DNA from: Bordetella genomosp. 5
GTDB lineage: Bacteria; Pseudomonadota; Gammaproteobacteria; Burkholderiales; Burkholderiaceae_B
Assembly: GCF_002261475.1 (NCBI RefSeq)
Contig: NZ_NEVN01000004.1
Span: 186,001 to 250,000, forward strand
Direction of reading: 5' to 3'
Length of the DNA stretch: 64,000 bases
Shown here one piece after another: positions 39,401-51,400 of this stretch. The first letter of the stretch is position 1; every line of letters starts with the position of its first letter. The notes beneath the pieces were generated by a model. That model was not told where the DNA came from, did not search any database, and saw only the letters and a list, made by a program, of their open reading frames with translations. The translations under genes were made by a program, and so were the position numbers.

Positions 39401-42400
39401 CGTCATTCGTGCCTTGAATCGTGACCGTGATGTCATGCGTGGAACCATCGGCGGACGTGACCGTGAAGGTCTCGGTCAGCGACTTATCGGCGCCAAGTGC
39501 CTGTACAGCCTTGTTGGTGTTGTCGAGGTTGTAGGTCCAGTTGCCGTTCGTATCGACGGCGAACGTGCCGTAGGCGCCCGCCGTCGCCGGCTGAGCTTGG
39601 AACATAGCCTGCCCGGCATCAGGGTCGACGATGTCGAGCTTGCCGTTGGTGACGAGCTGTCCATCCTCTTCGACGCGACCCTGGTCGGCCCCCGGCGTGC
39701 GCGGGGTGATGACGGCAGCGTCATCAGTCCCGTTGATCGTGACCGAGATCACCTTCGTGTCCGTACCACCGTGGCCGTCGCTGACCTGGACGGTGTAGGT
39801 TTCCGTGATTGCTTGCCCCGACTTCAGCGTCTGGGCTGCGGCATTGTCCAGCGTGTACGTCCACTTGCCCGTGGCATCTACGCCGAAGGCGCCATATGTT
39901 CCCTTCGCGTTGCCGACGACGGAGTAGGTGTGCGTGTCGGTCGTATCGACGTCAGTCGTGGTGAGCTGGCCAGTGGCGGTCTTGACGCCATCTTCCGTCA
40001 CGGAACCCGTGACTTCGCCGGAGAGCTTCGGCGCATCGTTGGTCCCTTGAATCGTGACCGTGATGTCATGCGTGGAACCATCGGCGGACGTGACCGTGAA
40101 GGTCTCGGACAGAGACTTATCGGCACCAAGTGCCTGTACTGCCTTGTTGGTATTGTCGAGGTTGTAGGTCCAGTTGCCGTTGGCGTCGACCGCGAACGTG
40201 CCGTAGGCGCCGGCCGTTCCGGGCTGCGGTTGGAACACAGCCTGGCCGGCATCCGGATCGACGATATCGAGCTTGCCGTTGGTGACGAGCTGTCCGTCTT
40301 CCTGCACACGACCTTGGTCGGCCCCCGGCGTGTGCGGGGTGATCACGGCAGCATCGTCGGTACCGTTGATGGTGATCGAGATCACCTTCGTGTCGGTACC
40401 GCCGTGGCCGTCGCTAACTTGAACCGTGTACGTTTCCGTGATCGCCTGGCCCGACTTCAGCGTCTGCGCTGCGGCGTTGTCCAGCGTGTAGGTCCACTTG
40501 CCGGTGGCATCCACTGCGAACGCACCAAAGGCGCCGGTGGCCTTGCCCACGACAGAGTAGCTGTGCGTGTCGGTCGTGTCGACGTCAGTCGTGGTGAGCT
40601 GACCAGATGCCGTCTTGGTGCCGTCCTCGGTCAGCGAACCGGTGACTTCGCCCGAGAGCTTCGGCGCGTCATTGGTCCCTTGAATCGTGACCGTGATGTC
40701 GTGCTTCGACCCGTCGGCCGACGTGACCGTGAACGTCTCCGTCAGCGACTTGTCGGCGCCTAGAGCCTGGACAGCCTTGTTGGTGTTGTCGAGGTTGTAA
40801 GTCCAATTACCGCTCGCATCGACGGCAAACGTGCCGTAGGCACCCGCCGTTCCAGGCTGCGCCTGAAACACAGCCTGGCCGGCATCCGGATCGACGATAT
40901 CGAGCTTGCCGTTGGTGACGAGCTGTCCGTCTTCCTGCACACGACCTTGGTCGGCCCCCGGCGTGTGCGGGGTGATCACGGCAGCGTCGTCGGTGCCGTT
41001 GATGGTGACCGAGATAACCTTCGTGTCCGTACCGCCGTGACCGTCGCTGACCTGGATGGTGTAGGTTTCCGTGATTGCTTGGCCGGACTTCAGCGTCTGC
41101 GCTGCTGCGTTATCCAGCGTGTACGTCCACTTGCCCGTGGCATCTACGCCGAACGAACCGTAGGTTCCCTTGGCGTTGCCGACGACAGAGTAGGTGTGCG
41201 TGTCTGTGGTGTCGACGTCCGTCGTAGTGAGCTGACCAGAGGCCGTTTTGGTGCCGTCCTCGGTCACCGAGCCCGTGACTTCACCACTCAGCTTGGGCGC
41301 GTCGTTAGTACCCTGGATCGTGACCGTGATGTCGTGCGTGGAGCCGTCGGCAGACGTGACCGTGAAGGTCTCCGTGAGCGACTTGTCCGCGCCGAGACCC
41401 TGGACAGCCTTGTTGGCGTTGTCCAAGTTGTAAGTCCAGTTGCCGTTGGGGTCGACAGTGAAGGTGCCGAACGCCCCTTGAGTCGACGGTTGCGGCTGGA
41501 ACACAGCTTGGCCGGCATCCGGATCGACAACATCCAGCTTGCCATTGGTGACGAGCTGTCCGTCCTCTTGGACGCGACCCTGGTCGGCGCCCGGCGTGTG
41601 CGGGGTGATGACGGCAGCGTCATCCGTGCCGTTGATGGTGACAGAGATCACCTTCGTGTCCGTACCGCCATGGCCGTCGCTGACCTGGACCGTGTAGGTC
41701 TCAGTGATCGCTTGGCCCGATTTCAACGTTTGGGCGGCAGCGTTGTCGAGTGTATAGGTCCACTTGCCATTGGCATCGACGCCGAAGGAGCCATATGTTC
41801 CCTTCGCGTTGCCGACGACAGAGTAGGTTTGCGTGTCGGTGGTATCGACGTCCGTCGTGGTGAGCTGACCAGAGGCCGTCTTGGTACCGTCCTCGGTCAC
41901 CGAGCCCGTGACTTCACCGGAGAGCTTCGGCGCGTCATTCGTGCCTTGAATCGTGACCGTGATGTCATGCGTGGAACCATCGGCGGACGTGACCGTGAAG
42001 GTCTCGGTCAGCGACTTATCGGCACCAAGTGCCTGTACAGCCTTATTGGTGTTGTCGAGGTTGTAGGTCCAGTTGCCATTGGCATCGACAGTGAAGGTGC
42101 CGTAGGCGCCCGCCGTCGCCGGCTGAGCTTGGAACACACTCTGCCCGGCATCCGGATCGACGATATCGAGCTTGCCGTTGGTGACGAGCTGTCCGTCCTC
42201 TTGGACGCGACCCTGGTCGGCGCCCGGCGTGTGCGGGATGATGACGGCAGCGTCATCGGTGCCGTTGATGGTGACGGAGATGACTTTGGTGTCGGTACCA
42301 CCGTGACCATCGCTGACCTGAACCGTATAGGTCTCAGTAATCGCCTGGCCCGACTTCAACGTTTGGGCTGCGGCGTTATCCAGCGTGTAGGTCCACTTGC

Positions 42401-45400
42401 CATTGGCATCGACGCCGAACGAACCATAGGTTCCCTTCGCGTTGCCGACGACAGAGTAGGTGTGCGTGTCCGTCGTATCGCGGTCAGTCGTCGTCAGGTG
42501 ACCGCTGGCGGTCTTCACGCCATCTTCGGTCACCGAACCGGTAACTTCGCCCGAGAGCTTAGGTGCGTCGTTCGTGCCTTGAATCGTGACCGTGATGTCG
42601 TGCGTGGAACCATCGGCAGCCGTTACCGTGAAGGTCTCCGTCAGCGACTTGTCTGCACCGAGCGCTTGAACTGCCTTATTCGCATTGTCGAGGTTGTAAG
42701 TCCAGTTGCCGTTGGCGTCGACCGCGAACGTGCCGTAGGCGCCGGCCGTTCCGGGCTGAGGTTGGAATACAGCCTGCCCGGCGTCCGGATCGATAATATC
42801 CAGTTTGCCACCGGCGACAAGCTGGCCGTCTTCCTGAACACGACCTTGGTCGGCACCCGGGGTATGCGGGGTGATGATGGCCGCGTCGTCCGTGCCATTG
42901 ATGGTGACCGAGATGACCTTCGTGTCGGTGCCACCGTGTCCGTCGCTGACTTGAACCGTGTAGGTCTCAGTAATCGCCTGGCCCGACTTCAGCGTCTGCG
43001 CTGCGGCGTTGTCGAGCGTATATGTCCACTTGCCCGTCGCATCGACAGCGAACGAACCAAAGGCACCGGTGGCTTTGCCAACCACGGAATACGTGTGCGT
43101 GTCGGTCGTGTCGACGTCGCTGGTCGTCAACTGACCGCTGGCCGTCTTCACGCCATCTTCGGTCACCGAACCCGTGACTTCGCCGGAGAGCTTCGGTGCA
43201 TCGTTGGTCCCTTGAATCGTGACCGTGATGTCGTGCTTCGACCCGTCGGCGGACGTGACCGTGAAGGTCTCGGTCAGCGACTTGTCTGCGCCGAGTGCCT
43301 GGACAGCTTTGTTGGCGTTGTCTAGGTTATACGTCCAGTTGCCGTTCGCATCGACCGTGAAGGTGCCGAACGCCCCTTGAGTCGACGGTTGCGGCTGGAA
43401 CGCAGCTTGACCGGCATCCGGGTCGACGATATCCAGCTTGCCGTTGGTGACGAGCTGACTGTCCTCTTGAACACGTCCTTGATCGGCACCCGGAGTGTGC
43501 GGGGTGATGACTGCTGCGTCATCTGTGCCGTTGATCGTGACGGAGATCACCTTCGTGTCAGTACCGCCGTGTCCGTCGCTAACTTGGACCGTATAGGTCT
43601 CAGTAATCGCCTGACCCGATTTCAGCGTCTGGGCTGCGGCGTTATCCAGCGTGTAGGTCCACTTGCCATTGGCATCTACGCCGAATGAGCCATACGTTCC
43701 CTTAGCGTTGCCGACGACGGAATAGGTGTGCGTGTCGGTGGTGTCGACGTCCGTCGTAGTGAGCTGACCGCTGGCGGTCTTGACGCCATCCTCGGTCACG
43801 GACCCAGTGACTTCGCCACTCAGCTTCGGCGCATCGTTGGTCCCTTGAATCGTAACCGTGATGTCATGCGTGGAACCATCGGCGGACGTGACCGTGAAGG
43901 TCTCGGTCAGCGACTTGTCTGCGCCGAGTGCCTGGACAGCTTTGTTGGCGTTGTCTAGGTTATACGTCCAGTTGCCGTTCGCATCGACCGTGAAGGTGCC
44001 GAACGCCCCTTGAGTCGACGGTTGCGGCTGGAACGCAGCTTGACCGGCATCCGGGTCGACGATATCCAGCTTGCCGTTGGTGACGAGCTGACCGTCCTCT
44101 TGAACACGTCCTTGATCGGCACCCGGAGTGTGCGGGGTGATGACTGCTGCGTCATCTGTGCCGTTGATCGTGACGGAGATCACCTTCGTGTCAGTACCGC
44201 CGTGTCCGTCGCTAACTTGGACCGTATAGGTCTCAGTAATCGCCTGACCCGATTTCAGCGTCTGGGCTGCGGCGTTGTCCAGCGTATAGGTCCACTTGCC
44301 ATTGGCATCTACGCCGAATGAGCCATACGTTCCCTTAGCGTTGCCGACGACGGAATAGGTGTGCGTGTCGGTGGTGTCGACGTCCGTCGTAGTGAGCTGA
44401 CCGCTGGCGGTCTTGACGCCATCCTCGGTCACGGACCCAGTGACTTCGCCACTCAGCTTCGGCGCATCGTTGGTTCCTTGGATCGTGACCGTGATGTCGT
44501 GCTTCGACCCGTCTGCGGACGTGACCGTGAAGGTCTCGGTCAGCGACTTGTCGGCACCGAGAGCCTGGACCGCCTTGTTTGCGTTATCCAGGTTGTAGGT
44601 CCAGTTGCCATTGGCGTCGACGGCGAACGTGCCGTAGGCGCCCGCCGTCGCCGGCTGAGCTTGGAACACAGCCTGCCCGGCATCCGGATCGACGATGTCG
44701 AGCTTGCCGTTGGTGACGAGCTGTCCATCCTCTTGGACGCGACCCTGGTCGGCGCCCGGCGTGTGCGGGGTGATGACGGCAGCATCATCCGTGCCGTTGA
44801 TCGTGACCGAGATCACCTTCGTGTCGGTGCCGCCGTGGCCGTCGCTGACCTGGACGGTGTAGGTTTCCGTTATTGCTTGGCCCGACTTCAGCGTCTGGGC
44901 TGCGGCATTGTCCAGCGTGTACGTCCACTTGCCCGTGGCATCTACGCCGAAGGAACCATATGTTCCCTTCGCGTTGCCGACGATAGAGTAGGTGTGAGTG
45001 TCGGTCGTATCGACGTCAGTCGTGGTGAGCTGGCCAGTGGCGGTCTTGACGCCATCTTCCGTCACGGAACCCGTGACTTCGCCGGAGAGCTTCGGCGCAT
45101 CGTTGGTCCCTTGAATCGTGACCGTGATGTCATGCGTGGAACCGTCGGCGGACGTGACCGTGAAGGTCTCGGTCAGCGACTTGTCTGAACCGAGTGCCTG
45201 TACAGCCTTGCTGGTGTTGTCGAGGTTGTAAGTCCAATTACCGTTCGCATCGACAGTGAAGGTGCCGTAGGCGCCCGCCGTCGCCGGCTGAGCTTGGAAC
45301 ACAGCCTGCCCAGCATCCGGATCGACGATATCGAGCTTGCCGTTGGTGACGAGCTGACCGTCTTCTTGAACACGACCTTGATCGGCCCCGGGCGTGTGCG

Positions 45401-48400
45401 GGGTGATGACGGCAGCGTCATCCGTGCCGTTGATCGTGACCGAGATGACCTTCGTATCCGTGCCACCGTGGCCGTCGCTGACCTGGACCGTGTAGGTCTC
45501 GGTGATTGCTTGACCCGACTTCAGCGTCTGCGCTGCTGCGTTGTCCAGCGTGTAGGTCCACTTGCCGGTGGCATCGACGCCGAAGGAACCATAGGTTCCC
45601 TTGGCGTTGCCCACGACAGAATAGGTGTGTGTGTCGGTGGTGTCGACGTCAGTCGTGGTGAGCTGACCGCTGGCGATCTTAATGCCGTCCTCAGTCACCG
45701 AGCCCGTGACTTCACCGGAGAGCTTCGGTGCGTCGTTCGTGCCTTGGATCGTGACTGTGATGTCGTGCGTGGAGCCGTCCGCCGACGTGACCGTGAAGGT
45801 CTCCGTCAATGACTTGTCGGCGCCGAGAGCCTGTACCGCCTTGTTGGCGTTGTCGAGGTTGTAGGTCCAGTTGCCGTTGGCATCGACGGCGAACGTGCCG
45901 TAGGCGCCTTGCGTCGTGGCTTGCGCCTGGAACACAGCCTGACCGGCGTCCGGATCGACGATATCCAGCTTGCCGCTAGTGACAAGCTGGCCGTCTTCCT
46001 GCACATGACCTTGGTCGGCGCCCGGGGCGTGCGGAGTGATTACGGCGGCATCGTCGGTGCCGTTGATGGTGACCGAGATCACCTTCGTGTCGGTGCCGCC
46101 GTGGCCGTCGCTCACCTGGACCGTGTAGGTCTCGGTGATTGCTTGGCCCGACTTCAGCGTCTGCGCTGCTGCGTTGTCCAGCGTGTAGGTCCACTTGCCG
46201 GTGCTGTCCACTGCGAACGAACCATAGGTGCCGGTCGGCTTGCCCACGACAGAGTAGGTGTGCGTATCGGTGGTGTCGACGTCAGTCGTGGTGAGCTGAC
46301 CAGAGGCCGTCTTGGTGCCGTCCTCGGTCACCGAGCCCGTGACTTCACCGGAGAGCTTCGGCGCGTCATTCGTGCCTTGAATCGTGACCGTGATGTCGTG
46401 CTTCGACCCGTCGGCGGACGTGACCGTGAAGGTCTCCGTCAGCGATTTGTCGGCGCCAAGGGCTTGAACTGCCTTGTTGCCATTGTCGAGGCTGTAGGCC
46501 CAGTTGCCGTTGGCGTCGACGGTAAATGTGCCGTAGGCGCCCGCCGTTCCTGGCTGCGGTTGGAACACGGCTTGGCCGGCATCCGGATCGATGATGTCGA
46601 GCTTGCCGTTGGTGACGAGCTGTCCGTCCTCTTGCACCCGGCCCTGATCGGCGCCAGGGGCGTGCGGGGTAATGATTGCAGCGTCGTCGGTGCCGTTGAT
46701 GGTGACCGAGATCACCCTCGTGTCGGTGCCGCCGTGGCCGTCGCTCACCTGGACCGTGTACGTTTCGGTGATCGCCTGACCCGACTTCAACGTCTGGGCG
46801 GCAGCGTTGTCGAGCGTATAGGTCCACTTGCCGGTGGCATCGACGCCGAAGGAACCATACGTTCCCTTCGCGTTGCCGACGACAGAGTAGGTGTGCGTGT
46901 CGGTCGCATCGATGTCAGTCGTGGTGAGCTGGCCGGAAGCCGTCTTGGTGCCGTCCTCGGTCACCGAACCCGTGACGTCACCGGAGAGCTTGGGTGCGTC
47001 GTTCGTGCCTTGAATGGTGACCGTGATGTCGTGAGTGGAACCGTCGGCCGACGTGACCGTGAAGGTCTCGGTCAGCGACTTATCGGAACCAAGTGCCTGG
47101 ACAGCCTTGTTGGCGTTGTCGAGGTTGTAGGTCCAGTTGCCATTGGCGTCGACGGCGAACGTGCCGTAGGCTCCAGCCGTCGCCGGTTGAACTTGGAAGA
47201 CGGCTTGGCCCGCATCTGGATCGACGATATCGAGCTTGCCGTTGGTGACAAGCTGACCGTCTTCCTGAACGCGACCTTGATCGGCGCCCGGCGTGTGCGG
47301 GGTGATCACGGCTGCGTCGTCGGTACCGTTGATCGTGACCGAGATCACCTTCGTGTCGGTACCACCGTGACCATCGCTGACCTGGACCGTGTAGGTCTCA
47401 GTGATCGCCTGACCCGACTTCAGCGTCTGCGCTGCTGCGTTGTCCAGCGTGTAGGTCCACTTGCCGGTGGCATCGACGCCGAACGAACCATAGGTTCCCT
47501 TCGCGTTGCCGACGACGGAGTAGGTGTGCGTGTCAGTGGTGTCGACGTCGCTGGTCGTCAACTGACCGCTTGCCGTTTTTACGCCATCTTCCGTCACGGA
47601 GCCGGTGACCTCGCCGCTCAGCTTCGGCGCGTCATTCGTGCCTTGGATCGTGACCGTGATGTCGTGCTTCGACCCGTCGGCCGACGTTACCGTGAACGTC
47701 TCCGTCAGAGACTTGTCGGCGCCGAGAGCCTGGACAGCTTTGTTGGCGTTGTCCAGGTTGTACGTCCAGTTGCCGTTCGCGTCGACCGTGAAGGTGCCGA
47801 ACGCACCCTGCGTCGAAGGCTGCGCTTGGAACACAGCTTGGCCGGCATCCGGATCGACAACATCCAGCTTGCCATTGGTGACGAGTTGTCCGTCCTCTTG
47901 GACGCGCCCCTGGTCGGCGCCCGGCATGTGCGGGGTGATGACGGCAGCGTCATCGGTGCCGTTGATGGTGACCGAGATCACCTTCGTGTCGGTACCGCCG
48001 TGACCGTCGCTGACTTGGACCGTGTAGGTCTCGGTAATTGTCTGACCCGATTTCAGCGTCTGGGCTGCGGCGTTATCCAGCGTATAGGTCCACTTGCCAT
48101 TGGCATCGACGCCGAAGGAACCATATGTTCCCTTCGCGTTGCCCACGACAGAGTACGTGTGCGTGTCGGTGGTGTCGACGTCAGTCGTGGTGAGCTGACC
48201 GCTGGCGGTCTTGGTGCCATCTTCGGTCACGGAGCCCGTGACTTCGCCACTCAGCTTCGGTGCGTCGTTCGTGCCTTGAATCGTGACCGTGATGTCGTGG
48301 GTGGAACCGTCGGCGGACGTGACCGTGAAGGTCTCGGACAGCGACTTATCTGAACCGAGTGCCTGGACAGCCTTGTTGGTGTTGTCGAGGTTGTAAGTCC

Positions 48401-51400
48401 AATTACCGTTCGCATCGACCGTGAAGGTGCCGAACGCCCCTTGAGTCGACGGTTGCGGCTGGAACGCAGCTTGGCCCGCATCCGGATCGACGATGTCCAG
48501 CTTGCCGTTAGTCGTAAGCTGTCCGTCTTCCTGAACGCGACCTTGGTCGGCACCCGGAGTGTGCGGAGTGATCACCGCAGCATCGTCGGTGCCGTTGATG
48601 GTGATCGAGATCACCTTCGTGTCGGTGCCGCCGTGTCCGTCGCTGACCTGGACCGTGTAGGTTTCGGTGATCGCTTGGCCCGACTTCAACGTCTGGGCTG
48701 CGGCATTGTCGAGCGTGTAGGTCCACTTGCCCGTGGCATCTACGCCGAAGACGCCATATGTTCCTTTCGTGTTGCCTACGACGGAGTAGGTGTGCGTGTC
48801 GGTCGTATCGACATCAGTCGCGGTGAGCTGACCGCTGGCGGTCTTGATGCCATCTTCCGTGACGGAACCCGTGACCTCACCACTGAGCTTCGGCGCGTCG
48901 TTCGTGCCTTGAATCGTGACGGTGATGTCGTGCGTTGAACCGTCGGCCGACGTGACCGTGAAGGTCTCCGTCAGCGACTTGTCGGCACCAAGAGCCTGAA
49001 CCGCCTTGTTGGTGTTGTCGAGGTTGTACGTCCAGTTGCCGTTGGCATCGACGGCGAACGTGCCGTAGGCGCCCGCCGTCGCCGGCTGAGCTTGGAACAC
49101 AGCCTGCCCAGCATCCGGATCGACGATATCCAGCTTGCCACTAGTGACAAACTGGCCGTCTTCCTGGACGCGACCCTGGTCGGCGCCCGGGGTATGCGGG
49201 GTGATGATGGCAGCGTCATCGGTCCCGTTGATCGTGACCGAAATGACCTTCGTGTCGGTGCCGCCGTGACCGTCGCTGACTTGAACCGTATAGGTCTCGG
49301 TGACAGCCTGACCCGACTTCAGGACCTGGGCCGCCGCGTTATCCAGCGTGTAGGTCCACTTGCCGGTGGCATCGACACCGAACGACCCGTACGTTCCCTT
49401 CGCGTTACCGACCACGGAGTACGTGTGCGTGTCGGTCGTGTCGACATCAGTCGTGGTGAGCTGGCCGGAAGCCGTCTTGGTGCCATCTTCGGTCACCGAA
49501 CCGGTAACTTCACCCGAGAGCTTCGGAGCGTCATTCGTACCTTGGATCGTGACCGTGATGTCGTGCTTGGACCCGTCGGCCGACGTGACCGTGAAGGTCT
49601 CCGTCAGAGATTTGTCGGCACCAAGAGCCTGAACCGCCTTGTTGGCATTGTCCAGGTTGTACGTCCAATTACCGTTCGCATCGACAGTAAACGTGCCAAA
49701 CGCACCCTGCGTCGAAGGCTGCGCCTGAAACACAGCCTGCCCGGCATCCGGATCAACGATGTCCAGCTTGCCGCTGGTCACGACCTGTCCGTCTTCCTGC
49801 ACACGACCTTGGTCGGCGCCCGACGTATGCGGAGTGATCACGGCTGCATCATCGGTCCCATAGATCGTGACCGAGATCACCTTCGTGTCGGTACCACCAT
49901 GCCCGTCGCTGACCTGAACCGTATAAGTCTCGGTGACAGCCTGACCCGACTTCAGGACCTGGGCCGCCGCATTATCCAGCGTATACGTCCACTTCCCGGT
50001 GGCATCGACACCGAACGACCCATACGTTCCCTTCGCGTTGCCCACAACGGAGTACGTGTGCGTATCGGTGGTATCGACGTCCGAAGTCGTCAACTGCCCG
50101 CTAGCCGTCTTGACGCCATCTTCGGTCACCGAACCGGTAACTTCGCCCGAGAGCTTGGGTGCGTCGTTCGTGCCCTGGATCGTGACGGTGATCTGGCTCG
50201 TCGTGCCATCGGCTGACTTCACCGAGAACGTCTCGGTCAGCGACTTGCCCAGGCCCAGCGCCTGCACCGCGTTGTTGGCGTTGTCGAGGTTGTACGTCCA
50301 GTTGCCGTTCGCATCGATCGCGAAGGTGCCATAGGCCCCTTTGGTCGCGGTCTGGATCTGGAACGTCGACTGACCCGCGTCGGGATCGGCCACGTCCAGC
50401 TTGCCCGACGCCAGCAGCGCGCCGTCTTCTTTCACCGTGCCGGCGTCGTCGCCCGGTTTGCTCGGCGTAATGACGGCACCGTCGTCCGTCCCGTTGATCG
50501 TGATCGTCACGACCTTGCTGTCCGTGCCGCCCTGGCCGTCGCTGACCTGGACCGTGTAGGTCTCCGTCACGGCCTGACCGGTCTTCAATACCTGCGCCGC
50601 GACGTTGTCGAGCGTGTACGTCCACTTGCCGTTGGCGTCCACGGCGAAGACACCAAAGGTGCCCTGGGCCGCGCCGAGCACCGAGTAGCTCAGTTTGTCG
50701 CCGACATCGATGTCGGTGCCGGTCAGTTGACCGGTCGCCGTCTTGACGCCGTCCTCCGTGACCGCGCCGGTCAATGCGCCGGACAGCCTGGGCGCGTCGT
50801 TGGTCCCCTGGATCGTCATGGTGACCTGGCTGGTAGTGCCATCGGCAGACCGCACCGTGAAGACTTCCGCGAGCGACTTGCCTGCGCCCAGGGCCTGCAC
50901 CGAGGCGTTGGTGTTGTCGAGGCTGTAGGTCCAGTTGCCGTTCGCGTCGATGGTGAAGTTGCCGTACTGACCCTGCGTCGACGGCTGCGCCTGGAACGTC
51001 GACTGACCCGCGTCGGGATCGGCCACGTCGAGCTTGCCCGATGCCAGCAGCGCGCCGTCTTCCTTCACCGTGCCGGCGTCGCCGCCCGGCTTGTTCGGGG
51101 TGATCACAGCACCGTCGTCGGTGCCGTTGATCGTCACCGTCACGACCTTGCTGTCCGTGCCGCCCTGGCCATCGCTCACGCGCACGGTGTACGTCTCTTG
51201 CACGCTCTCGCCGGCCTTTAGCACCTGCGCCGCGGCGTTGTCCAGCGTATACGTCCACTTGCCGTTGGCGTCCACGGCGAACGCGCCATACGTGCCGGTC
51301 GCGCTTCCCACCACGGAATACGTATGCGTGTCGCTGGTGTCGACATCCGTGGTCTGGAGTTGACCGGTCGCACTCTGCACGCCGTCTTCCGTCACGGATC

